Below are positions 7,213 to 14,959 of a DNA stretch of 64,000 nucleotides, in pieces. The stretch spans positions 16,887-80,886 of the forward strand of contig NZ_RARC01000030.1 of the NCBI RefSeq assembly GCF_003719305.1. Reading direction: 5' to 3'. This DNA is from Mycolicibacterium stellerae (GTDB taxonomy: Bacteria; Actinomycetota; Actinomycetes; Mycobacteriales; Mycobacteriaceae). The first letter of the stretch is position 1. Each line of letters opens with the position of its first letter. A program made the position numbers and the translations under genes. The notes under the pieces are model-generated. The model was not told the origin of the DNA and did not search any database. It worked only from the letters and a program-made list of their open reading frames with translations.

Positions 7213-9710
7213 GGCGGCGGCGGTGCCACTGGCGGCGGTCCCGGCGGCGGTCCCGGTGGCGGTGGTCCCGGTGGTGGCGGCGGTGGCGGAGGCAGGAGAA
7301 ACGGCGGCAGCCCGAACGGGTTGAAGACGTCGGGCGGCGGAGGCAGCAGCGCAGCATCCGGAGGCGGCGGTGGCGGCGCCTCCGGTGGGGTCGATGGGTA
7401 GTACACCGGCGCAGGGGCGACACCATTGCTGGTATTGATCGTGATGAGGAAGCCGGGTACGGCCTTGTCCTTGGGCGAGGTTCCGACGATCGCCCCCTTC
7501 GACAGGTAGCTGTCGACGGGCGAAGGTTGGTCGGCGACCTGGAAACCGGCTTCCTGCAATCGTTTACGCGCGGCGTCGAACTTCAGGCCGGTGATGCTCG
7601 GCAGCGCAACGGTCGGAGCACCGTTGACATAGCGTGGGTCGGTCGGCGGCATCGACACGGGGCCGAGCTCCTCCGCGATCGGTTTCATCGCGAGATACCA
7701 GGTTCGTGCCGGCTCGTTACCGCCGTACAGGTTTCCGTTCGAGCATCTGCGCAGCGGCCACGAGCACAGTTCGGACGGAGTCGGCGTGTCGTCGAATATG
7801 TAGTTGGCAGCGGCGTACTGGTTGGTGAACCCGAGGAACGCCGACGACCGGTGGGACTCGGTCGTTCCGGTTTTCCCTGACATCGGGAGATTCCAGCCGA
7901 CCGAGCCCGCCGAACTGGCCGCCGTCCCGCTTGTGTGATCCTTACCGAGCGCGTTGGCCAGCGTATTGGCGAGGCCCTCGGGCACCACCTGTTCGCACTT
8001 CGCCTGTGGGAGTGGCACTTCGCGGCCACGACGGTCGATGATCTTGTCGATCGGGGTCGGCGGGCACCACATGCCGCCCGAGGCCAGGGTGGCTGCGACG
8101 TTCGACAACTCGAGTGCGTTGAGCTCGAGCGGCCCGAGTGTGAACGAGCCGAGGTTCTGTTGTTTGACGTAGTCGGCGAGGCTTCCCTTACTGTTGGGGT
8201 CATACTCCCTTGCGCTGCCCGGCTCGGCGTAGGACCTCATCCCCAGCCGCACCGCCATATCCACGGCGCGCGGAACACCGACCTGCGCAATCAGCTTCGC
8301 AAACGCGGTGTTCGGCGATTGAGCCAATGCGTCGGTGACGCTCATCTGGCCGCGGCCGCCGCCGCCGGCGTTCTTGACACACCACGTGCGCGGGGGACAA
8401 CCGGGGGTGTTGCTGTCACCCAGCCCGGCGCCCTCGAACTTCGCGGGCACGTCGAGTTGGGCGTTGATGCCCATCCCCGCGTCCAGCGCCGCCGCGGTGG
8501 TGAAGATCTTGAACACGGACCCGGCGCCGTCGCCGACGGAAGTGAACGGCTGCGGCTGCACGGTCTGCCACGACTTGAGGTCCAGCCCGTACGTGCGGTT
8601 GTCGCCCATCGCCAGAATGCGGTGGCTGTCCCTGCCCGGCTTGATGACGCTCATGACGCTTGCGACACCGTCGAGAGTCGGGCTTGCGACCTTGTCGATG
8701 GCACGTTTGACGGAGTCCTGCACCAACGGGTCGAGGGTGGTGCGAATCAGGTACCCGTTGCGCGCCAGGTCGTCTTTTCCGATGCCTGCGCGAGCCAGGT
8801 ATGACAGCGCGTAATCGCAGAAGAAAGCGCGATCGCCCGCCCCGATGCAGCCCTGAGGAAGTGGATTGGGCTTGGGCAGGATCCCCAGTGGCTTAGCCTT
8901 GGCAGCGCGGATCTCGTCGGCCTTGTCCGGGACATTGTCGATGAGGGTGTCCAGAACGAGGTTCCTTCGCGCTAGGGCCCCTTCGGGATTGGTGTACGGG
9001 TTCAGCGTGCTCGTGGACTGCACCATCCCCGCCAGCAGTGCGGCCTGCTGCCAGTTGAGGTTCGCCGCGTTGACGCCGAAGTATGTCTTGGCGGCGTCCT
9101 GCACGCCGAAGCTGCCGTTGCCGAACGACACCAGGTTCAGATATCTGGTCAGGATCTCCGCCTTCGGGAGCGCCTTGTCGAGTTCGAGCGCCATCCGCAT
9201 CTCGCGCAGCTTGCGCACCGGCGTGGTTTCGACGGCGGCGCGGCGCTCGGCTTCGCTGTGGGCGTTCACCAGGAAGTTGTAGTTCTTGACGTACTGCTGC
9301 TCGATCGTCGAGCCACCACGGGTGTCGACCGCACCCCGCAGGTAGCCGGCCAGACCGGTGAGGGAGCCCTGCAGGTCGACGCCGTTGTGCACGCCGAAGC
9401 GCCGGTCCTCGATCGAGACGATTGCCAGCTTCATGGTGTCGGCGATGCGATTACCGGGAACGACCCACCGGCGCTGGGTGTAGATCCACGCGATCGGGTT
9501 GCCTGCGGCGTCGACCATCGTGGAGATGATGGGGACTTCGCCCTCCAGGACCTGAGCCGAGTCTTGCGCCGCCACGTCGGAAAGGCGGTTGGCCATCGCA
9601 CCGGCGCCGCCGACTAACGGGAACACCAACCCCGCAACGATAAGACCCGCGGTCAAGATGTACAGAATCAGCTTGGCGGGCATTGCAATTGCCCTGTGCT
9701 GTCCCGTCAT
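7209..9710 (-). CDS. PonA2-type bifunctional penicillin-binding protein with PASTA domain
   Basis: Class A penicillin-binding protein of 833 residues. A membrane anchor (about 12-36) is followed by a family 51 transglycosylase domain with catalytic E101 in EDRRF and RGGSTIEQQYVKN at 131-143. The transpeptidase domain has SVFK (S398, K401), SPN (465-467) and KTG (613-615). A single PASTA domain lies at about 700-765, followed by a nearly pure Pro/Gly tail. It polymerises and cross-links peptidoglycan. It is very close to M. tuberculosis PonA2 throughout, but it does not sit next to the whiB4/arsA genes that flank ponA2 there. It may be the second paralogue known from M. smegmatis (PonA3), which is inference. 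Confidence 0.92.
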   Translation of the reverse strand: MTGQHRAIAMPAKLILYILTAGLIVAGLVFPLVGGAGAMANRLSDVAAQDSAQVLEGEVPIISTMVDAAGNPIAWIYTQRRWVVPGNRIADTMKLAIVSIEDRRFGVHNGVDLQGSLTGLAGYLRGAVDTRGGSTIEQQYVKNYNFLVNAHSEAERRAAVETTPVRKLREMRMALELDKALPKAEILTRYLNLVSFGNGSFGVQDAAKTYFGVNAANLNWQQAALLAGMVQSTSTLNPYTNPEGALARRNLVLDTLIDNVPDKADEIRAAKAKPLGILPKPNPLPQGCIGAGDRAFFCDYALSYLARAGIGKDDLARNGYLIRTTLDPLVQDSVKRAIDKVASPTLDGVASVMSVIKPGRDSHRILAMGDNRTYGLDLKSWQTVQPQPFTSVGDGAGSVFKIFTTAAALDAGMGINAQLDVPAKFEGAGLGDSNTPGCPPRTWCVKNAGGGGRGQMSVTDALAQSPNTAFAKLIAQVGVPRAVDMAVRLGMRSYAEPGSAREYDPNSKGSLADYVKQQNLGSFTLGPLELNALELSNVAATLASGGMWCPPTPIDKIIDRRGREVPLPQAKCEQVVPEGLANTLANALGKDHTSGTAASSAGSVGWNLPMSGKTGTTESHRSSAFLGFTNQYAAANYIFDDTPTPSELCSWPLRRCSNGNLYGGNEPARTWYLAMKPIAEELGPVSMPPTDPRYVNGAPTVALPSITGLKFDAARKRLQEAGFQVADQPSPVDSYLSKGAIVGTSPKDKAVPGFLITINTSNGVAPAPVYYPSTPPEAPPPPPPDAALLPPPPDVFNPFGLPPFLLPPPPPPPPGPPPPGPPPGPPPVAPPPP

Positions 9711-9748
9711 TCCTCTAGCGTATTCAGCGGGGCGGGCGCTGTGGCCGG

Positions 9749-10729
9749 TTAAGGCTTACGGATGTCGGGTTCGCCGCCGTAAGCCTCTGCGTGACGACGC
9801 AGGAAGTGTCCGATTTTGTGGAAACCCCAGCGCCGCGCGATGCCGGTGACGTTCGTCGTATCGGGGTCGCTGGCGACAAGTTCCCGGTGAGCGTGGTGCA
9901 GCCGAACCCTGCGCAGGTACTCCATGGGGGTGCAGTTGCGATGTACCCGGAACATGTTCAGCAGAGCTTGCGGTGTCACGTCGGTCGCCGCCGCGATGTC
10001 TGCCGGGGACACGTCGGTGTCCGCGTTGTCGTCGATGAATGCGGTTGCGCGACGCAACAGCACCGGTGAACTGTCGCGGCGGTCCTGGATGGTGGGCTCG
10101 GTGACGGCATTGTTGGGGAACGCGGTCAGCATCGTGGCCGCGAGATACCGGGCGACGGTTCCCGTCAGGAACGGTGCCTGCGCCGATGGGGAGTTGATCA
10201 CCGTGTGCCGGATGTGGTCGATGACTTCCACGACGTGCCGACCTGCGTCTGTCGAGATCGGCGCCGACGACCTCAGCTGTACGGCTCCATCGCCCTTCGT
10301 CGGCGCGGCCACCTCGCTGAGCAGGCGTCGGTCTATGGCGATGCCGGTGAGGGTGGCCCGGTGGACGAAGCCGCCGTACGCGGTGTCATCGAGTGCGCCG
10401 ATCGCCGCTGCCCCGCCCGTCGTGAACATCTGGGGCTGGTGTCCCGGCAGATGAGCTTCGATCGCACCCTTGAGTACCCGGCAGAGCAGGATCGTCTCCA
10501 TCGGATCGGCTTCGTACTGAAGGTCGTAGCTGTACTCGAAGTCGTCGACGACAAGCGAGCCGATTTGTGTTCGCCAAACCCGGGTCCGAGTGGGTAGGCC
10601 GTGAGATTGTTCCCTTAATCGGACCTTGGTATAGGCAGCGGTGAGCGACTCTTCGGCCTTGCCGATGTCGCTAGTGTCAATAATGAAACTACCGGCCACG
10701 ACTCCCCCCAGCGTTTCAGCCGCCACCAT
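9749..10729 (-). CDS. AraC-family transcriptional regulator
   Basis: Regulator of 326 residues with an AraC-type double helix-turn-helix at the C-terminus (about 225-326): SPADIAAATDVTPQALLNMF is the first HTH, PMEYLRRVRLHHAHREL the linker, and VTGIARRWGFHKIGHFLRRH the second. The N-terminal 200 residues resemble the AraC_binding_2 ligand domain found in many actinobacterial members. The ligand is unknown. The gene has no close operon partner: the penicillin-binding protein lies downstream and the TetR gene upstream, 65 bases away on the same strand. Confidence 0.88.
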   Translation of the reverse strand: MVAAETLGGVVAGSFIIDTSDIGKAEESLTAAYTKVRLREQSHGLPTRTRVWRTQIGSLVVDDFEYSYDLQYEADPMETILLCRVLKGAIEAHLPGHQPQMFTTGGAAAIGALDDTAYGGFVHRATLTGIAIDRRLLSEVAAPTKGDGAVQLRSSAPISTDAGRHVVEVIDHIRHTVINSPSAQAPFLTGTVARYLAATMLTAFPNNAVTEPTIQDRRDSSPVLLRRATAFIDDNADTDVSPADIAAATDVTPQALLNMFRVHRNCTPMEYLRRVRLHHAHRELVASDPDTTNVTGIARRWGFHKIGHFLRRHAEAYGGEPDIRKP

Positions 10730-10794
10730 CCGATGGGAGCCAAGTTAGCCGGATTCAGTTCACGCGTCAAGGCTGGAAGTTTGCTAAAAGTCCG

Positions 10795-11394
10795 CTAACG
10801 GCGCACGCCATCCAGCAGCGTCAGCAGAATCGGGATCCGCCGACTCTCGATATCGGGATGGGAAAGCACATGCCGGAACATGGCTGCGCCGTCGAACGTA
10901 TTGATCAGCACCGCGACAAGGGCCGCGAAGTTCTCTTCGCCGAACGCCTCGATCTCGTCGGCTGAAGGCACCGCGCGCGCGGCCTCGTAGATCTTCGCGA
11001 CGTACGCCGTCATCACCTCCCGCAGCGTGTCCCGCAGCTTCTCATCGGTGCGGGCGGCAACCATCAGCTCGTAGATCACGGTGTTGGTGGAGTTGCCGGT
11101 CAGGTCGCGGATGATCGCAAGGACTTCCTCGATGGCAGGCTTGTCGGACGGGATGTCGGCCATCCGCTTGGCGGCCGCCTCCAGCTGTCGCCGTCCCGCC
11201 TCGTGCGCCGTCGCCGCCATCAGGTCACCCATCGTCGGGAAGTGGCGGAAGAGGGCACCGTCGGAAACCTCCGCACGCTTGGCGACGACCTTCGCCGACG
11301 TGCGGGCGTAGCCGACCTCGATGATGGAGGCGATGCTCGCGTCCAGGAGGCGGGCGATGGTGTCCTCGCGGCGCTGCCGCTGGGTTCTGGCCAT
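10795..11394 (-). CDS. TetR-family regulator, linked to the amidohydrolase
   Basis: TetR repressor of 199 residues. The DNA-binding domain is at 1-60 (TSAKVVAKRAEVSDGALFRHF is the helix-turn-helix region), followed by an all-helical ligand domain. The start at MARTQ (11394) is one base after the stop codon of the amidohydrolase gene, so the two are translated as a unit. Genes arranged this way are commonly autoregulated. A candidate operator lies at 13200-13211, in front of the amidohydrolase. An upstream ATG at 11427 would lie inside the amidohydrolase gene and is less likely. Confidence 0.87.
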   Translation of the reverse strand: MARTQRQRREDTIARLLDASIASIIEVGYARTSAKVVAKRAEVSDGALFRHFPTMGDLMAATAHEAGRRQLEAAAKRMADIPSDKPAIEEVLAIIRDLTGNSTNTVIYELMVAARTDEKLRDTLREVMTAYVAKIYEAARAVPSADEIEAFGEENFAALVAVLINTFDGAAMFRHVLSHPDIESRRIPILLTLLDGVRR

Positions 11395-11395
11395 G

Positions 11396-13177
11396 TCAGG
11401 CGGACACGGATTCCCGCGCGGGTGCACCGGCCTTCAGGAACCGTCCGGATTTGACCGTCTCTCCGTAGCCGTCGCAGAACTCACCGTCGCGGAACACCAC
11501 CGCGCCGTTGACGCCTGTCGCGACGATCGCCTTGTCGTTGCGGTTCACCATGCGGGACAGGTCGCCGTAGAACGGCACCTTCTCTTCGTGGTAGCTGTCC
11601 ACGGAGTCGTCGAGGCCTGCCGGGTCGATGACGACGAAGTCGGCGCGGTCGCCTTCACGCAGCGTGCCCGCGGGCAGGCCGAACCATTCGGCGACCTCGG
11701 CGGTGAGCCGGTACACCGCGTGCTCGACCGTCATGAACGGCTTGCCCGCCAGTTCGGCGTCGCGAACCCGGCGAAGCAGCTTGACGGCGAAGTTGTAGAA
11801 GGCCATGTTGCGCAGGTGGGCACCGGCGTCGGAGAAGCCCATGTGGATCGACGGTTCGATGGCGAGCGAGTCGAGGTGCTTGGGCCGGTGATTGGCGACG
11901 ATCGTCGTCCAGCGCACGTTTCGTTCGCCGTTCTCGACGAGCACATCGAGGAAGGCGTCCAGCGGATGCAGTCCGCGTTCGTCGGCGATCTGCCCGAAGC
12001 TCTTGCCGATCAGGGTCGCATCCGGGCATTCGACGATGGTGGCGTCGTGGAAGTCGCGGTGCCACAGCGTGGGTCCGAGCTTCTTGCGGTCGAACGAGGC
12101 GCGGAACCGTCGGCGGTACTCCGGGTCGGCGAGCAGTTCGTTGCGCTCGATCTGGTCGCGCAGATGCAGGGCGGCGGTGCCGGCACCGAACTCCTCGAAC
12201 ACGGGCAGGTCGATGCCGTCGGAATACAGCTCGAACGGTACGGGCAGATGCTGGAACCGCACGAACGAGTTGAACAGCCTGTTGAGAATCCTCGTGCCAG
12301 GGCCGAATACATGCACCATGCCGGTGTTGGACTTGGCGTCGGCCGAGACAAGCAGGCTCATCCGGACACCACGCCTGCGGCCGAAAATCCGGCTGCTGGT
12401 GAGGAAGAAGTTCAACGCCTCCAGCGGGTTTTTGGTGTTGGGCGCGCTCTGCAGGATGCGACCGCGCTTGCGCAGCACCTTGATCAGCCTGCGGCGTTCG
12501 CGCCATGTCGCGAACGTCGATGGCAGTGCGCGGGAGCGGAACCGGTCGCCGTCGAGCTTGTCGATCGCCGCGTCCATGCCCGACATGCCGAGCAGCCCCG
12601 CATCGAGCGCCTCGTCGAGCAACGTCGCCATCCGCTCGAGTTCGGCATCGGTCGGCTCGACGCCCTCGGTGGTGGCGCGTTCCAGGCCCAGCACCGACGT
12701 GCGCAGGTCCGAATGCCCGAGCATGGAACTGACGTTCGGCCCGAGCGGAAGGTCGTCGAGCGTCTGGACGTATTCGGCTGGCGTCGTCCAGGTCTTGCGG
12801 GCCTCGAGGGCGCCGAGCACGAACTTGCGGGGCACGGCTTCCACGCGGCTGAAGAGGTCGGCGGCGTCCTCGGAGTCCGCATACACCGTCGACAGCGAGC
12901 AGTTGCCAAGCAGCAGGGTGGTGACGCCGTGCCGCACCGACTCCCGCAGGCCGGGGTCGAGCAGCACCTCGGCGTCGTAGTGCGTGTGCACGTCGATGAA
13001 GCCGGGGAGGATCCACTTGCCCTCGGCGTCGATGACGTCGGGGCAACCCGTCTCGTCGAGGGGTCCTGCCGACACCGCGGCCACGATGCCGTCGCGAACG
13101 CCCAGCGTGCGGCGTTGTGGGCGGGCGCCGGTTCCGTCGAACCACAGGCCGTTGCGAATAATCACGTCGAAGGGCAT
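11396..13177 (-). CDS. N-acyl-D-amino-acid deacylase-like amidohydrolase
   Basis: Metal-dependent amidohydrolase of 593 residues in the D-aminoacylase group. The first metal ligands are in the motif FIDVHTHYD at about residue 60, and further sites are HRDFHDATIV, the SDAGAH region near residue 440 and the C-terminal beta-sandwich (ADFVVIDPAG). Enzymes of this group remove acyl groups from D-amino acids, but many actinobacterial members have unknown substrates. It is the first gene of a two-gene unit with the TetR gene and is divergent from the NTF2-fold gene. Confidence 0.88.
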   Translation of the reverse strand: MPFDVIIRNGLWFDGTGARPQRRTLGVRDGIVAAVSAGPLDETGCPDVIDAEGKWILPGFIDVHTHYDAEVLLDPGLRESVRHGVTTLLLGNCSLSTVYADSEDAADLFSRVEAVPRKFVLGALEARKTWTTPAEYVQTLDDLPLGPNVSSMLGHSDLRTSVLGLERATTEGVEPTDAELERMATLLDEALDAGLLGMSGMDAAIDKLDGDRFRSRALPSTFATWRERRRLIKVLRKRGRILQSAPNTKNPLEALNFFLTSSRIFGRRRGVRMSLLVSADAKSNTGMVHVFGPGTRILNRLFNSFVRFQHLPVPFELYSDGIDLPVFEEFGAGTAALHLRDQIERNELLADPEYRRRFRASFDRKKLGPTLWHRDFHDATIVECPDATLIGKSFGQIADERGLHPLDAFLDVLVENGERNVRWTTIVANHRPKHLDSLAIEPSIHMGFSDAGAHLRNMAFYNFAVKLLRRVRDAELAGKPFMTVEHAVYRLTAEVAEWFGLPAGTLREGDRADFVVIDPAGLDDSVDSYHEEKVPFYGDLSRMVNRNDKAIVATGVNGAVVFRDGEFCDGYGETVKSGRFLKAGAPARESVSA

Positions 13178-13199
13178 GCGGACGACGGTATCAAAGATA

Positions 13200-13211
13200 G
13201 TGAGTGCTTAC
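13200..13211. promoter_or_regulatory. Candidate operator upstream of the amidohydrolase/TetR unit
   Basis: GTGAGTGCTTAC is an inverted repeat with one mismatch (GTGAG and CTTAC around TG), located in the 91-base gap between the divergent amidohydrolase and NTF2-fold genes. It would suit the co-transcribed TetR regulator, but this rests only on position and symmetry. Confidence 0.35.
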
Positions 13212-13255
13212 AATCTTTTTCTCTGCCCGCAATCCACGAGCAGTTTTGGGGTGTC

Positions 13256-13261
13256 TACAGT
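13256..13261 (+). promoter_or_regulatory. Candidate -10 element (TACAGT), leaderless
   Basis: TACAGT ends 7 bases before the ATG at 13269. This spacing fits a transcript starting at or one base before the start codon. Confidence 0.45.
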
Positions 13262-13268
13262 CAGAGCT

Positions 13269-13655
13269 ATGACGCCACCGGTCATCGCACGCTGGATCGA
13301 CATCATCGAAAGCGGCCGCACATCCGAATTGGAGAGCCTGCTCGCCGAGGACGCCGTGTTCTACTCGCCTGCCGTATTCAGCGCGCAGGAAGGCCGCGAC
13401 ACCACCCTGGCCTATCTGTCGGCGGCAGCGAAGGTGTTCGGCGACACCGATTTTCACTACGTCGAGAAGTGGTACGGCGAGCAGTCGGCAATTCTCGAGT
13501 TCGCCGCGACCATCGACGGGAAATACGTCAACGGCATCGACATGATCCACTGGAACGACGTCGAGAAGATCGTCTCCGTCAAGGTGATGGTGCGGCCGCT
13601 CAAGGGCCTGCAGGCGCTGATGCCGAGGATGGCCGAGCTTCTCGCGCCGAGCTGA
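13269..13655 (+). CDS. NTF2-fold (SnoaL-like) protein
   Basis: Protein of 128 residues with the cone-shaped NTF2/SnoaL fold pattern: an N-terminal helix pair (IARWIDIIESGRTSELESLL), the segment EDAVFYSPAVF and a sheet with WYGEQSAILEFAATIDGKYV and NGIDMIHWND. Members act as small isomerases, hydrolases or binding proteins, and no specific activity can be read here. The ATG at 13269 is supported by the -10 element just upstream. The next gene begins at GTG 13658, two bases after this stop codon. Confidence 0.8.
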   Translation: MTPPVIARWIDIIESGRTSELESLLAEDAVFYSPAVFSAQEGRDTTLAYLSAAAKVFGDTDFHYVEKWYGEQSAILEFAATIDGKYVNGIDMIHWNDVEKIVSVKVMVRPLKGLQALMPRMAELLAPS

Positions 13656-13657
13656 CC

Positions 13658-14164
13658 GTGCGGTTGCTGCTGATCGCCGACACCCACGTGCCGAAGCGGG
13701 CACGCGACCTGCCGCAACAGGTGTGGGGTGAGGTGGCCCGCGCCGATGTCGTCGTGCACGCGGGCGACTGGGTGGAGCCTGCCCTGCTCGATTCCCTTGA
13801 GGCGAAGGCCGAGCGGCTCATCGCGTGCTGGGGCAACAACGACGGCGACGAGCTTCGGGCGCGGCTGCCCGAACGCGCCGACGTGACACTTGGCGGGGTG
13901 CGGTTCACGGTGGTGCACGAAACCGGTGGGTCTGCGGGCAGGGACGCGCGGATGGCCAGGCAGTACCCCAACACCGATGTGCTGGTGTTCGGGCACAGCC
14001 ACATTCCGTGGGACACGACCGCGACGACGGGTATGCGGTTGCTCAACCCTGGATCGCCGACAGACCGACGTCGCCAGCCGTTCTGCACGTATATGACCGC
14101 GGTCGTCGACGACGGCGCGTTGGCCGAGGTCACCCTGCACCGGCTGGAGCATCGTGGTGCGTGA
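13658..14164 (+). CDS. YfcE-type metallophosphoesterase
   Basis: Calcineurin-like phosphoesterase of 168 residues, compact like the YfcE/MJ0936 group. Metal-binding motifs in order: LLIADTHVPKR (D-x-H) near residue 8, HAGDW, CWGNNDGDE (GNxD) and GHSHIPWDTT (GHSH) near residue 115. It hydrolyses phosphodiesters with two metal ions in the cytoplasm; the natural substrate is unknown. The GTG at 13658 directly precedes the first strand and lies 2 bases after the upstream stop. The following gene overlaps it by 11 bases, so 13269-14570 is probably one operon. Confidence 0.9.
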   Translation: MRLLLIADTHVPKRARDLPQQVWGEVARADVVVHAGDWVEPALLDSLEAKAERLIACWGNNDGDELRARLPERADVTLGGVRFTVVHETGGSAGRDARMARQYPNTDVLVFGHSHIPWDTTATTGMRLLNPGSPTDRRRQPFCTYMTAVVDDGALAEVTLHRLEHRGA

Positions 14165-14570
14165 CCGACCGGCCACCCTCGGCGACGTGCACAAGGTCGC
14201 CGCAGGCATGCCGCACGTCAAGCGGATCGAGGGTCCGAAGGGCAACCCCATCTATCAGGTGGGTGGGAAGTCGTTCGTGTTCTTCCGCACGCCCCAACCC
14301 GACGCCGAGGATCCAGAGACGGGCGAGCGCTGGGCCGACGTGATCATGATCTGGGTGGAATCCGAGAGCGACAAGCTGGCCCTGCTGCAGGATCCGAAAT
14401 CGCCGTTCTTCACCACCGAGCGGTTCGACGGGCACCCGTCGGTGTTGGTGCGCGCCAGCGATTTAGCCGTGATCGGCAAGCAGGAGCTGACCGAGCTCAT
14501 CCAGGACGCGTGGTTGTCCAGGGCGTCGAACCGCCGGGCGCAGGTGTGGCTTGCCGAGCACGGCGGCTAG
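14154..14570 (+). CDS. MmcQ/YjbR-family protein
   Basis: Protein of 138 residues of the MmcQ/YjbR family, with a double-wing fold like DNA-binding CyaY-type domains. Family marks are GNPIYQVGGKSFVFFR near residue 35, the IMIWVE strand, and the C-terminal ELTELIQDAWLSRA helix. The biological role of the family is not settled. Starts GTG 14154 and GTG 14157 are both possible; either overlaps the end of the phosphoesterase gene, which indicates translational coupling. Confidence 0.85.
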   Translation: MVRDRPATLGDVHKVAAGMPHVKRIEGPKGNPIYQVGGKSFVFFRTPQPDAEDPETGERWADVIMIWVESESDKLALLQDPKSPFFTTERFDGHPSVLVRASDLAVIGKQELTELIQDAWLSRASNRRAQVWLAEHGG

Positions 14571-14959
14571 TCAGTCCGCGGCGGGCACCTTGGCGTGGTT
14601 CGCGCCGCAGATGAAGATCGCCATTCGAGCGGGCTTGTCGCCCGGGTTCTACCCAGAGTTGGTAGAACTCGGAGGAGGGAGCAACGCGGGCCGCTGTGGC
14701 GCGACGGCCCCGTCGCTTGCGAACACGGACTTTCCGGACTCGTCATGCCCTTCACCACTCGACGCACACCCATGCCGCCAGTCAATCACCACGACGTGTA
14801 ACCCAGCTGCCTATCTGAATACGAACCATCCCGCAGAACTCAGTTGCCGACGGTGCCGCCTTCGTCGGCAATGTTCCAGGTACACGAAATGAACGGCGTG
14901 ATTGAGGTTTTCGCCCCAACTGAACCCGCATAGATGCGAATGGTGGCAGGGTCGGCAGC
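14571..14959. other. Non-coding stretch with one clear hairpin
   Basis: This is the only gap over 300 bases. No convincing gene is seen on either strand. The one notable structure is a perfect 8-base inverted repeat, GTTCTACC (14646-14653) and GGTAGAAC (14661-14668), with a 7-base loop. It could be a terminator for the 13269-14570 operon (without a T-tract, as is usual in mycobacteria) or an operator. Confidence 0.5.

Noticed and set aside
7250..7400. GGC/GGT-rich repeat that could be taken for a tandem repeat or regulatory element
   Set aside because: It encodes the Pro/Gly tail of the penicillin-binding protein; the repetition follows from the codons.
11655..13145. A 496-codon minus-strand frame inside the amidohydrolase
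   Set aside because: It is Arg/Pro-rich with no recognisable domain and lies in another frame of a clearly recognised enzyme.
11321..13600. A very long plus-strand reading frame (11321-14164, 947 codons)
   Set aside because: Only its last 168 codons (13658-14164) are a real gene, the phosphoesterase. The rest is the antisense of the amidohydrolase and TetR genes; high-GC DNA gives long open frames on the opposite strand.
14551..14892. Plus-strand frame of 113 codons in the gene-free stretch
   Set aside because: No ribosome site, odd composition and overlap with the end of the MmcQ-like gene. It contains no motif I recognise.
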